Shown piece after piece: positions 1 through 6,624 of a stretch of DNA of 11,465 bases. The position numbers and the translations under genes were made by a program. The notes beneath the pieces were generated by a model. That model searched no databases and had not been told where the DNA came from. It saw only the letters and a program-made list of their open reading frames with translations. Source of the stretch: Thermosulfurimonas sp. (lineage in GTDB: Bacteria > Desulfobacterota > Thermodesulfobacteria > Thermodesulfobacteriales > Thermodesulfobacteriaceae); contig WFPH01000205.1 in the NCBI GenBank assembly GCA_015487645.1, forward strand, positions 1-11,465, written 5' to 3'. Position 1 is the first letter of the stretch. Every line of letters begins with the position of its first letter.

Positions 1-207
1 CAGGACCATGGCCACCTTTACGCCCCCGGTAAGATAGCTGGTCTCCGGTGAAAACCAGGCGAAAGGCACCCAGAAGAAATAAAGCAGCCAGCGGAACTGA
101 TGCGGGGCCACCTGAGGGAGCCCGGTAAGGAAAAAGAGGACCATGAAATGGATGTAATGAAGGTGCATGGTACGCTGAAACTTATTGAAAGCCTGTATTT
201 CACGCAT
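1..207 (-). CDS. Cytochrome b-type membrane subunit of the molybdoenzyme complex (partial, 3' end missing)
   Basis: The first 69 codons are present and the rest lies beyond the window edge. The protein opens with a short basic cytoplasmic stretch (FNKFQRTMH), then a hydrophobic helix (about residues 19-31) ending in TGLP, then a second hydrophobic stretch (about 39-51). The basic N-terminus, membrane-border histidines (H15, H17, H20, H36) and TGLP resemble the first helix of di-heme cytochrome b subunits of the FdnI/PhsC type, which take electrons to or from quinone. It does not look like the NrfD/PsrC family. The ATG sits 6 nt after a perfect AGGAGG, and 22 nt separate it from the iron-sulfur gene, so it is the third gene of that operon. 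Family assignment from 69 residues is moderate. Heme ligands cannot be assigned. Confidence 0.72.
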   Translation of the reverse strand, partial: MREIQAFNKFQRTMHLHYIHFMVLFFLTGLPQVAPHQFRWLLYFFWVPFAWFSPETSYLTGGVKVAMVL

Positions 208-213
208 GGTTTC

Positions 214-219
214 CCTCCT
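214..219 (-). promoter_or_regulatory. Ribosome binding site of the cytochrome b gene
   Basis: A perfect AGGAGG on the minus strand lies 6 nt before the ATG at 207, in the 22-nt gap after the iron-sulfur gene. It fixes the start of the third operon gene. Confidence 0.8.
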
Positions 220-229
220 TTTTGTGGAC

Positions 230-1006
230 TTATTCCTCTACCTCTTTGCCGAGGCTGTAAAGAAAGTGCCCTATGATGCCCGCAGCCCCCGCTCCGAAAA
301 GCACCCAGCCGATGGTGCGCACGGCATCCAGGGCCTCAATGGGCTTCTGGGCCGCATCGGGACGCAGGGTGTATTTCTCAAGCACCGCCGCCGGCCCCAC
401 CGTGACCCAGTGAAGGGCCCCGGTGGCCTCGCCCACCGGTTCGGACCCATAGACCGTAAATTTCTCTCCCAGACGCTTCTCATAGTTTTCCGCTCGGCGC
501 TGGGCCTCAAAAAGCACCTCCTCCCGCGAGCCGAAGTAAAGGGCCTTTGCCAGACAGGCCTCTACACAGGCCGGAGGAAGGCCCGCCTCAAGACGGTCGT
601 AACACATGAAGCATTTGTAAGTTTTCCCTAAGCGGGGATTAAAACGCGGCACATCATAGGGACAGGCCTCAAGACAGGCCCGGCAGCCGATACAGCGTTC
701 CTCATGGATGACCACCGGCCCGTAGGGCTTGACTTCAATGGCCGCCGCGGGGCATCTCCTGGCACAGGGAGCGTTTTCGCAATGCATGCAGTGGTGCACA
801 TAAGAGATCGAGCGTCCGGGATAGGGCCCGATATAGCGCAGAACCGGGAAGATGAAACGCAGCTCCGGACGCTGCTGCTCAAGGACTTTTTCGGAAGTTC
901 CTTTTCCGTCGCGGCTAAGCCGCGCCCTATTCTCTATCCCGCACTGCACCGAACAGGCATAACACCTTACACAGGCTTGCATATCGTAAAGCATGCTAAC
1001 TTTCAT
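230..1006 (-). CDS. Four-cluster ferredoxin-type electron-transfer subunit with C-terminal membrane anchor
   Basis: This 258-residue protein is the electron-wire subunit of a membrane-bound molybdoenzyme (DmsB/PsrB/FdnH/HybA superfamily). Sixteen cysteines form four [4Fe-4S] sets: C12/C15/C18/C22, C73/C76/C81/C85, C105/C108/C111/C115 and C132/C135/C147/C151. After the ferredoxin core there is a charged linker and one hydrophobic helix (about 231-251), then a short acidic tail. This C-terminal anchor is as in FdnH and HybA and is absent from soluble PsrB/DmsB. There is no signal peptide of its own, so it is presumably exported together with the Tat-signal-bearing catalytic subunit. The ATG follows the stop of the catalytic gene by 2 nt, and its AGGAGG lies inside that gene's last codons, suggesting translational coupling. 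Role confidence is high; the donor/acceptor pair is unknown. Confidence 0.93.
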   Translation of the reverse strand: MKVSMLYDMQACVRCYACSVQCGIENRARLSRDGKGTSEKVLEQQRPELRFIFPVLRYIGPYPGRSISYVHHCMHCENAPCARRCPAAAIEVKPYGPVVIHEERCIGCRACLEACPYDVPRFNPRLGKTYKCFMCYDRLEAGLPPACVEACLAKALYFGSREEVLFEAQRRAENYEKRLGEKFTVYGSEPVGEATGALHWVTVGPAAVLEKYTLRPDAAQKPIEALDAVRTIGWVLFGAGAAGIIGHFLYSLGKEVEE

Positions 1007-1008
1007 GG

Positions 1009-3534
1009 CTAAACCCTCCTTACCTTGATGATCACGTCCTGAGTGGCATGCCCGCCCTGAAGGGGGGCAAAGTGAAGCTTGGAGAAATGATTTATGTTCA
1101 CCCCATATTCCGGCATGAAGGCCAGGTAGCGCTTAAGTTGCGGAAAGATTCCGGGTCCTACGCCGTAGTAAGAAAAGAGGGCGTCGGGGTGGACCAGCGG
1201 GGTGACCCAGACCCTGGCCCGGGCCACGGCCCGAGTGTTATGCACCGGAAAGACCTCCACGATATCCCCGTCGGAGATCCCGAGCTTCCGGGCCCGATCC
1301 GGGTGTATCCACACCCGGTCCACCCCGATCTGGTTCCAGATCTCAAGGAGAAGGGGATTGTTCCGGGTTTGACCGCCGGTAAAGGAGTTGAGCGGAGAGA
1401 AGCCCGTACAAAGGATGAACTCATCATCTTTGAGCTTACCTTTGGCCTCCTTCCACCAGAAGGGCGGGATCCAGAGAGGAAGGGGATGGGCGTGATCCGC
1501 TTGTGGATAGCCTTCGGCTTTGAGCTTCTTCCACTTCTCAAGGAAAAGGAGGCTGAAGATCTCTATCTCGCCCGTATAAGTCTTTTTCTTGATCTTGTAG
1601 CTCTGTTTGCCGTACCAGACCCCCTCCTTCTTTAGACGCTCAAGCGTAAGCCCCGGATGTTTCTTTTCTAAGCCCGCAAGCTGCTTGCGCCAGCCGTACT
1701 CCCAGCCCCCACGGGAAAACTCCCCAAAGTACTTTTCAAACTCCTCAGGCTTAAGCACCCTTTTTGCAAGCTCAAGGATCACCCAAGAACCCGGCCGGGC
1801 CTCGAAAGGAGGTTCCACGGCCTTCATGTGCATGGCCACCGTGGGCATGGACTGCTTGAATTTGAAATGCAGGGCCTCATCGCGCTCGGGAAAGAGGGTG
1901 TCGGGAAGGATAATGTCCGCATAAAGACAACTTTCATCCATGAAGGGGGTCATACAGACGATGAGTTCTACTTTATCAAGGAGCTTTATAAGTTCTGGAG
2001 AGCCCGCCGAGCCTCCGATGAAGTTCTGTCCCATGGCAAAAAGTACCTTTGGCTCATAGGGCTCCCCAGTACGCAAGGCCTCAAAGACAAAACGCCTTCC
2101 GGCCTTAGGAACAATAAAAGGATAGCCTTTTTTCTTCTGGTAATATTTGGTGATCTGCACGGCTTTGGGCTTGGGAACCTTGGGAAGGGGCCCATGGAGC
2201 TTGACCTTAGGAATACCCCCTACTCCACCCTTTTTCTCCCAGACCCCAAGAAGGGTATTTACCAGGCCCAAGGCATGGAACTGGCGCATCACGTTCCCGT
2301 AGCGCTCCGAATACCAGCCGGTATCCACGAAGACCCGGGGTTTACCTTTTATGAGCTGGTCGGCCACCTCGCGAATCTCAGCTGCGGGAATAGTGGTGAT
2401 CTTTTCCGCCCACTCCGGAGAGTATTTCTTCAGGGCCTGCACGATGGCCTCAAAGGCCGTGATAAGGCGGCGACCGGAGACATTGAATTCTCCTCTTAAG
2501 GCCGGCTGTTGTGCCTCATCCTTAAAGACCACCTTCTTCTGAACCTCATCCCACACCTTGTAGCGCACATGCTTCTTTTTCTTCTTGGTCTTGGGATCCA
2601 CCTTTTCCGTGATCTCCGGCTCAAAGGGCTCCAGGGTTTCGGGATCAATGAGCATGCAGGCGTTGGTCTCCCTGCGGAGGTACTCCTCGTCATAACCCTT
2701 TCTTTTCACGATCTCGTGGGCCAGGGCCAGGTGAAAGGCTCCATCGGTTCCCGGCCTTATGGGGAGCCACTTGCGACCTGCGCCCTCCACGGCCTCGTTG
2801 GGGAATCGCACATCCACCGCCACTAAGCGCCCCCCGTTCCGGCGCCCCTCGGCAAAGAGGGTCCCGAATTGATACACGCAAAGCCCTCCTGCCGGGTTGC
2901 GCATGGCCAGGACCCCGAACCGGGCGTTGGGATAATCCATCCAGAAGGCCCCCGGGGTCATGGGATGGCCGAAGTAGGCCCCAAGCCCCCAGTCGTGTCC
3001 CGCCGAATGACAGGTATCGGCATAGCTCAGGATATTGGGCGTGCCGTAAAGGTGCCAGAAGGGTTTATCAAGCCCCGCAGCCGAGGTAAAACGCGGAAGA
3101 TAGACCACTCTTTCCGGCTCTCCTTTTTCACGATACTTCCTCAGGACCGCGGCAATGCGCTCCAGGGCCTCCTCCCAGCTTATGCGCTTGAACTTTCCCT
3201 CCCCGCGTTTCCCTAAGCGAAGAAGGGGATACTTGAGGCGGTCCGGATTGTAGAGAGCCGCGGGGGTGGAACGGCTGCGCCCGCAGATTCCCGAGTAGGG
3301 AAGGTGAGGATTGGCCTCCATCTTAATAAGCCTTCCGTCTTTTACCACTCCGATAGCCGGACACTGCTGCGCACACATGCGACACCTAAGGGGCACCCTT
3401 CGCTCCCCCCCGTAGTCCACCGGATCCGGGGCCTTCTCCTTGGGCTTAAGGGTGTCTCCCAGGCGCACAAAAGGAGAAAAAGCCGCTATACCACCAAGCT
3501 TTAAAAACTTGCGTCTTGAAATTTTGGTCTGCAT
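1009..3534 (-). CDS. Tat-exported molybdopterin oxidoreductase, catalytic subunit (Phs/Psr/Ttr/Arr-like group)
   Basis: An 841-residue catalytic subunit of the DMSO reductase superfamily. A perfect Tat motif (SRRKFLK, residues 6-12) and hydrophobic stretch predict folded export to the periplasm. C51, C54, C58 and C84 bind the [4Fe-4S] cluster. C175, in YADTCHSAG, sits where a Mo-ligand cysteine is expected. The C-terminal third (from about 690) is a molybdopterin-dinucleotide binding domain ending in IIKVRRV. A very basic run (KTKKKKK, about residue 320) lies in a connecting segment. Overall shape fits the polysulfide/thiosulfate/tetrathionate/arsenate group better than NapA or DmsA. Formate dehydrogenase remains an alternative because C175 is followed by His and the three-subunit layout is FDH-N-like. 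The start is the ATG at 3534, directly after GGAGGGGAGG; an in-frame TTG at 3549 lies before most of that site. The gene is preceded by a sigma-54 promoter, and its substrate is unknown. Confidence 0.92.
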   Translation of the reverse strand: MQTKISRRKFLKLGGIAAFSPFVRLGDTLKPKEKAPDPVDYGGERRVPLRCRMCAQQCPAIGVVKDGRLIKMEANPHLPYSGICGRSRSTPAALYNPDRLKYPLLRLGKRGEGKFKRISWEEALERIAAVLRKYREKGEPERVVYLPRFTSAAGLDKPFWHLYGTPNILSYADTCHSAGHDWGLGAYFGHPMTPGAFWMDYPNARFGVLAMRNPAGGLCVYQFGTLFAEGRRNGGRLVAVDVRFPNEAVEGAGRKWLPIRPGTDGAFHLALAHEIVKRKGYDEEYLRRETNACMLIDPETLEPFEPEITEKVDPKTKKKKKHVRYKVWDEVQKKVVFKDEAQQPALRGEFNVSGRRLITAFEAIVQALKKYSPEWAEKITTIPAAEIREVADQLIKGKPRVFVDTGWYSERYGNVMRQFHALGLVNTLLGVWEKKGGVGGIPKVKLHGPLPKVPKPKAVQITKYYQKKKGYPFIVPKAGRRFVFEALRTGEPYEPKVLFAMGQNFIGGSAGSPELIKLLDKVELIVCMTPFMDESCLYADIILPDTLFPERDEALHFKFKQSMPTVAMHMKAVEPPFEARPGSWVILELAKRVLKPEEFEKYFGEFSRGGWEYGWRKQLAGLEKKHPGLTLERLKKEGVWYGKQSYKIKKKTYTGEIEIFSLLFLEKWKKLKAEGYPQADHAHPLPLWIPPFWWKEAKGKLKDDEFILCTGFSPLNSFTGGQTRNNPLLLEIWNQIGVDRVWIHPDRARKLGISDGDIVEVFPVHNTRAVARARVWVTPLVHPDALFSYYGVGPGIFPQLKRYLAFMPEYGVNINHFSKLHFAPLQGGHATQDVIIKVRRV
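1015..1020 (-). promoter_or_regulatory. Ribosome binding site of the ferredoxin subunit, inside the upstream gene
   Basis: AGGAGG is read as part of the last sense codons (AAG GTA AGG AGG GTT) of the molybdoenzyme gene, just before its TAG, and lies 8 nt upstream of the ferredoxin ATG at 1006. This favours reinitiation by ribosomes finishing the catalytic subunit. Confidence 0.75.
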
Positions 3535-3537
3535 AAG

Positions 3538-3547
3538 CCTCCCCTCC
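3538..3547 (-). promoter_or_regulatory. Ribosome binding site deciding the molybdoenzyme start
   Basis: GGAGGGGAGG ends 3 nt before the ATG at 3534, with its leading GGAGG about 8 nt away, a good spacing. The alternative in-frame TTG at 3549 would place this site inside the coding region and has no comparable site of its own, so the shorter 841-residue form is preferred. Confidence 0.8.
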
Positions 3548-3568
3548 AATCCTGACCTATTAGAGGAT

Positions 3569-3591
3569 TTTGCAATACACTTTATTGCAAA
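3569..3591. repeat. Perfect 9-bp inverted repeat over the promoter -12 region (candidate operator)
   Basis: TTTGCAATA (3569-3577), a 5-bp spacer CACTT, then TATTGCAAA (3583-3591) form a perfect 23-bp palindrome. The right arm contains the TTGCA of the sigma-54 -12 element, and the left arm falls on the predicted transcription start. A dimeric regulator bound here would block sigma-54 RNA polymerase. It could instead fold in DNA or RNA, but the arms are AT-rich with no following T-tract on the minus strand, so a terminator is unlikely. The binding protein is unknown. Confidence 0.6.
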
Positions 3592-3601
3592 CCCGATGCC
3601 A
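3586..3601 (-). promoter_or_regulatory. Sigma-54 (-24/-12) promoter of the molybdoenzyme operon
   Basis: The minus strand reads TGGCATCGGGTTTGCA. This matches the sigma-54 consensus (TGGCAY...TTGCA) with the invariant GG and GC exactly 10 bp apart. Transcription should start near 3575, giving a leader of about 40 nt to the ATG at 3534, with the ribosome binding site in the leader. The gene just upstream encodes an NtrC-class activator with an intact GAFTGA sigma-54 contact loop. The matching pair of promoter type and activator type makes the call strong. Confidence 0.85.
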
Positions 3602-3650
3602 CTATTATGATTGAGAAAAGAGGCTATTAAGAAGGAATTAAAACGAAATT
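3602..3650. other. AT-rich spacer between promoter and upstream repeats
   Basis: About 50 bp of strongly AT-rich DNA lies between the sigma-54 promoter and the TTGCA-repeat cluster. In sigma-54 promoters this interval is where DNA bends so the upstream activator can touch polymerase, often helped by IHF. I looked for an IHF consensus and did not see a convincing one. No gene is present. Confidence 0.45.
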
Positions 3651-3671
3651 AAAAAACCGAAGCGTGCTTCC
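3651..3671 (-). terminator. Weak terminator-like hairpin after the response regulator gene
   Basis: On the minus strand GGAAGCACGCTTCGG is followed by six T. GAAGC pairs with GCTTC across a minimal loop, giving only a 5-bp stem, followed by a further T-rich stretch. Position (31 nt past the regulator stop) and T-tract suit an intrinsic terminator, but the short stem makes it weak. The adjacent CCCTGCAA/TTGCAGGG palindrome could add to the structure. Read-through into the molybdoenzyme operon is possible. Confidence 0.4.
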
Positions 3672-3702
3672 CCTGCAACTTACAGATTGCAGGGTGCAAC
3701 TT
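3671..3702. promoter_or_regulatory. TTGCA-repeat cluster, candidate upstream activator site
   Basis: CCCTGCAA (3671-3678) and TTGCAGGG (3687-3694) form a perfect 8-bp inverted repeat with an 8-bp spacer. TGCAACTT occurs twice (3674-3681 and 3695-3702), exactly 21 bp or two helical turns apart. The cluster is centred about 110 bp upstream of the predicted start, the usual distance for NtrC-family enhancer sites, which are typically dyads. The binding protein is presumed, not shown, to be the adjacent activator. Part of the signal could instead be a transcript hairpin at the end of the regulator gene. Confidence 0.5.
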
Positions 3703-5102
3703 CAGGATTCCGTGGAGATCTTTTGGGGACTGTCGCTGGGTTGCAGACCATAGCGGCGGAGCATGCGTTGCAGACTTTGTCTTTTCAAGCCCGCCAGACG
3801 AGCAGCTTGAGAAATGTTCCCTCCAGTGGACCGCAAGAGCTTTTTCAGATACTCTCGAGCAAAGCGATCCAAAGCCTCTTTCCTAGCTTTATGATAACTA
3901 TTCAAAAAAGTGGTCTCAGCCTCAAAATCTCGCCCTTCTAAAACGGAAACTCTAAGATCTTCCGGAGTTATTTCCTTTCCGGGAGCCAGAAGCACGGCTC
4001 TTTTTATAGTATTTTTTAGTTCGCGCACATTCCCTTTCCAGGGCTGACGCATAAGAAACTCCAGGGCCTCGGGGGAAAATTGCAGGCCTTCCCTAGAGTA
4101 TCGTTCCGCATATTGTTGCAGAAAATGCCGGGCCAAAAGAAGGATGTCCTCGCCCCTTTCGCGCAAAGGGGGCACCCAGAGAACTACCTCGTTCAAGCGG
4201 TAAAAGAGATCCTCCCGAAATTGTCCGGCCGCCATCTTGGCCTCTAAGTCCTGATTGGTAGAAGCAATAACCCTCACATCCACCTGTTTCACTTCCGTGC
4301 TACCCAAAGGGCGAATCTCCCTTTCCTCTAGAACCCGTAGGATTTTCACCTGAAGAGAAAGAGGCATGTCTCCTATTTCGTCGAGGAAGATAGTGGAGCG
4401 GTGGGCCTTGAGAAAAAGGCCTTCTTTGGTTTTGTCAGCCCCGGTGAAGGCCCCCTTTACATAACCGAAAAGTTCGCTCTCTAGAATGGACTCCGGGAGG
4501 GCCGCGCAGTTTACAGTGACCATCTGACGCGAGGACCGCTCGCTAAGATGATGGATAGCTCGGGCGATCAATTCCTTACCGGTCCCTGACTCTCCCAGAA
4601 TTAGGACCGTAGCGTCCGTACGGGCAACCCTCTCCACTAGACACATGAGTTCCCGAAAGATCGGGGAATCTCCGATAAGACCTAGGGACTCCCACCACTC
4701 ATGCCGTCTTTTAAGACGAAGGTTTTCGCGCAGGAGGAGGCTCCGTTCCAGGGCTCGCTCTACCAGATGTCGCAGATGATCCTTGTCAAAAGGCTTAGGA
4801 AGAAAATCATAGGCCCCCTCTTTCATGGCCTTTACGGCCATCTCTATGGTGCCGTAACCGGTGATGAGGATCACGGAAATGGTATGGTCTCTCTCACGGA
4901 TCTTGCGTAAAAGCTCCAGCCCATCCATACCCGGCATGCGAATATCCGCCACCACCACCTCCGGAAGAAAACGACTGACCTTCCTCAAGGCCTCCTCTCC
5001 AGAGTAGGCCCTTTCGAACTCTACTCCTCGCAGAGGAGACAAAAGCCTCTCAAGAAGATGTACCATTTGGGGTTCGTCATCCACCAAAAGTATTCTAGGC
5101 AT
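3702..5102 (-). CDS. NtrC-family sigma-54-dependent response regulator
   Basis: A 466-residue three-domain activator of normal length. The receiver domain (about 1-120) has acidic D8/D9, phosphoacceptor D53 in VVVADIRMPG, T81 and K103. The AAA+ domain (about 142-372) has Walker A GESGTGKE (170-177), the sigma-54 contact loop GAFTGA (217-222) and Walker B TIFLDEIGD (D241, E242). The C-terminus has a Fis-type helix-turn-helix (about 429-451, NISQAARLAGLKRQSLQRML). All residues needed for phosphorylation, ATP hydrolysis and sigma-54 activation appear intact. It shares 8 nt (ATGCCTAG) with the end of the kinase gene, the expected partner. Immediately downstream is a sigma-54 promoter, so the molybdoenzyme operon is its most likely target. 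Family assignment is near certain; the target is an inference from position. Confidence 0.97.
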   Translation of the reverse strand: MPRILLVDDEPQMVHLLERLLSPLRGVEFERAYSGEEALRKVSRFLPEVVVADIRMPGMDGLELLRKIRERDHTISVILITGYGTIEMAVKAMKEGAYDFLPKPFDKDHLRHLVERALERSLLLRENLRLKRRHEWWESLGLIGDSPIFRELMCLVERVARTDATVLILGESGTGKELIARAIHHLSERSSRQMVTVNCAALPESILESELFGYVKGAFTGADKTKEGLFLKAHRSTIFLDEIGDMPLSLQVKILRVLEEREIRPLGSTEVKQVDVRVIASTNQDLEAKMAAGQFREDLFYRLNEVVLWVPPLRERGEDILLLARHFLQQYAERYSREGLQFSPEALEFLMRQPWKGNVRELKNTIKRAVLLAPGKEITPEDLRVSVLEGRDFEAETTFLNSYHKARKEALDRFAREYLKKLLRSTGGNISQAARLAGLKRQSLQRMLRRYGLQPSDSPQKISTES

Positions 5103-6624
5103 CTCTGACCCCCGGAAAAGTAATCCGAAAAAGAGTTCTTATCCCCAAACGTTTATAGATTTCCTCCTCCGGAGGAGAAAAGACCTCGATCTCCCCGCCA
5201 TGTTCCTTCACCAAACCGTAGGTCACAAAGAGCCCGAGCCCTGTTCCCTTTCCTGGAGGTTTGGTGGTAAAGAAAGGTTCGAAGATGCGCGAACGGATGG
5301 AGAAAGGGATTCCCTCCCCGGTATCACCGACCTCCAGAATCACCCTTTTTCCCCGGGAATAGGTCCGCACCAAAATCCGGCCCTCTCCCTTAAGGGCGTC
5401 GTAAGCGTTGTTGAGAAGGTTTAAAACCACCTGACGCAGCCGATCTTTGTCTCCCATTAAAGGGAAAAGACGCGAAAGCTGAAGCTCCACCTCCACCCCC
5501 TTTTTCTGATAGGCAGGGTAAGTCATCTCTATTACCTGGTGCACTATGTCGTTGAGATCCACCTCTTCCTCTCGGGGAGCGGAATCCCTAGAAAACAAGA
5601 GAAGATCAGAAATAAGACGCTGACAGGCCCGCACTTGCTCCTCAATGATCGCAAGCTCTCGCTCGTCCCTGGTTTCTCGAAGAAGTTGGGTGTAGCCCAG
5701 GATAATACCCAGAGGGGTATTAATCTCGTGGGCCACTCCGGCGGCAAGCTGCCCCACCGCGGCCATCTTTTCCGAGTATATCAGGCGTTCGTTCATCTCC
5801 TTAAAGTGCGTCAAATCCTTCATGATTCCCTGACATCCCAAACGGCACCCCTCGGTACTTTCTATTACGTTGGCTGTAATAACCACATAGCGTTCTTCGC
5901 CCTGCATGGTAAAGAGCCAGGTCTCGAAATTGTTCACCCTGCCCGTACCGCAGAGCGTCTCTTTGTATCGTTCCCATTCTCGAGGGCAGACGAAAAACTC
6001 CTTAAGTGAGCGCTCCAGCACCTCCTCTTTGTGATTAAATCCCAAAAGCCTAACCCCTGAAGGATTGAGATCCAAAAATCTGCCTTCCTCATCGCAAAAG
6101 AAGATGGCATCCCCCGAAGCCTCAAAAAGACGGCGAAACTTCTGCTCCGAGAGGGCCAGCTCCCGGGTGCGCTCTTCCACCTTTTCTTCAAGGGTTCGGT
6201 AAAGATCCTGAAGGTGCCGGTGAGCCCTCTCCAAGGCCTTTTTGGTCAAGCGAAGCTCTCGCGTTTCTTCCTCTAGGACTTCAAAGGTTCGATGGACCCG
6301 AACAAAGATGAGGGTGAAAAAGGCCGCAAGGAGGATGAAGGTGGTGTTTAAGGCCCCGGAGAAGGGAGCAAGAAGGGTCCACAGGTAAGAGAGTTGGGTC
6401 CTTCCAAGAAGAAAACGCACCATGTGTCCTAGACTCCGGGAAAGAGAAAAAGCAGCAAATGAAAGGGAGAGACCGAAAAGGTAGACGAAGAGGAGGTTCC
6501 CCGGAGAGCGCCTTAGAAGGGAATAGGCCTCAAAGAGGGCGGCAAAGGATAGAAAGATCATCAAAGTGGCCCCGATAAAGTCCACGGTATAAAGAGGATA
6601 GAGAGGAAGACTAACAGGAAGCAT
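5095..6624 (-). CDS. Membrane-bound PAS sensor histidine kinase
   Basis: A 509-residue kinase. Three hydrophobic segments (about 15-36, 43-65, 82-108) are followed by a charged helical coiled coil (about 115-160), a PAS domain (about 160-275), a HisKA domain with phosphoacceptor H299 in GVAHEINTPLG, and an ATPase domain with an N box (NLLNNAYDA, about 402-410), DTGEGIP (434-440), FEPFF and GKGTGLGL (458-465). It has no large periplasmic sensing domain, so input comes through the membrane helices or the PAS. Five of its six cysteines (C177, C213, C225, C260, C264) are in the PAS, a possible redox cue. The ATG at 6624 overlaps the preceding membrane-protein gene by 14 nt and has no good Shine-Dalgarno; an in-frame TGA seven codons upstream rules out a longer start. 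Its partner is the overlapping NtrC-type regulator. Confidence 0.95.
   Translation of the reverse strand: MLPVSLPLYPLYTVDFIGATLMIFLSFAALFEAYSLLRRSPGNLLFVYLFGLSLSFAAFSLSRSLGHMVRFLLGRTQLSYLWTLLAPFSGALNTTFILLAAFFTLIFVRVHRTFEVLEEETRELRLTKKALERAHRHLQDLYRTLEEKVEERTRELALSEQKFRRLFEASGDAIFFCDEEGRFLDLNPSGVRLLGFNHKEEVLERSLKEFFVCPREWERYKETLCGTGRVNNFETWLFTMQGEERYVVITANVIESTEGCRLGCQGIMKDLTHFKEMNERLIYSEKMAAVGQLAAGVAHEINTPLGIILGYTQLLRETRDERELAIIEEQVRACQRLISDLLLFSRDSAPREEEVDLNDIVHQVIEMTYPAYQKKGVEVELQLSRLFPLMGDKDRLRQVVLNLLNNAYDALKGEGRILVRTYSRGKRVILEVGDTGEGIPFSIRSRIFEPFFTTKPPGKGTGLGLFVTYGLVKEHGGEIEVFSPPEEEIYKRLGIRTLFRITFPGVRDA

Noticed and set aside
1..207. NrfD/PsrC-type membrane subunit
   Set aside because: NrfD proteins do not begin with a basic FxxRxxH segment followed by a helix ending TGLP. 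That pattern is characteristic of cytochrome b subunits.
1048..2499. Plus-strand open frames of 195 and 223 codons
   Set aside because: Both are antisense to the molybdoenzyme gene, which has clear domains and catalytic residues. The plus-strand products match nothing recognisable and lack good ribosome sites.
3535..3549. TTG start for the molybdoenzyme at 3549
   Set aside because: It precedes the strong GGAGGGGAGG site, which is correctly spaced for the ATG at 3534, and the Tat signal is complete without the extra five residues.
3651..3694. Strong intrinsic terminator made of the two neighbouring hairpins
   Set aside because: The hairpin next to the T-tract has only a 5-bp stem with a 2-nt loop, and the larger palindrome is 15 nt away from the T-tract. 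I kept it only as a weak terminator.
3687..3941. 84-codon plus-strand frame starting in the intergenic region
   Set aside because: Most of it is antisense to the regulator's helix-turn-helix end, the composition is that of a shadow, and it would overlap the repeat cluster.
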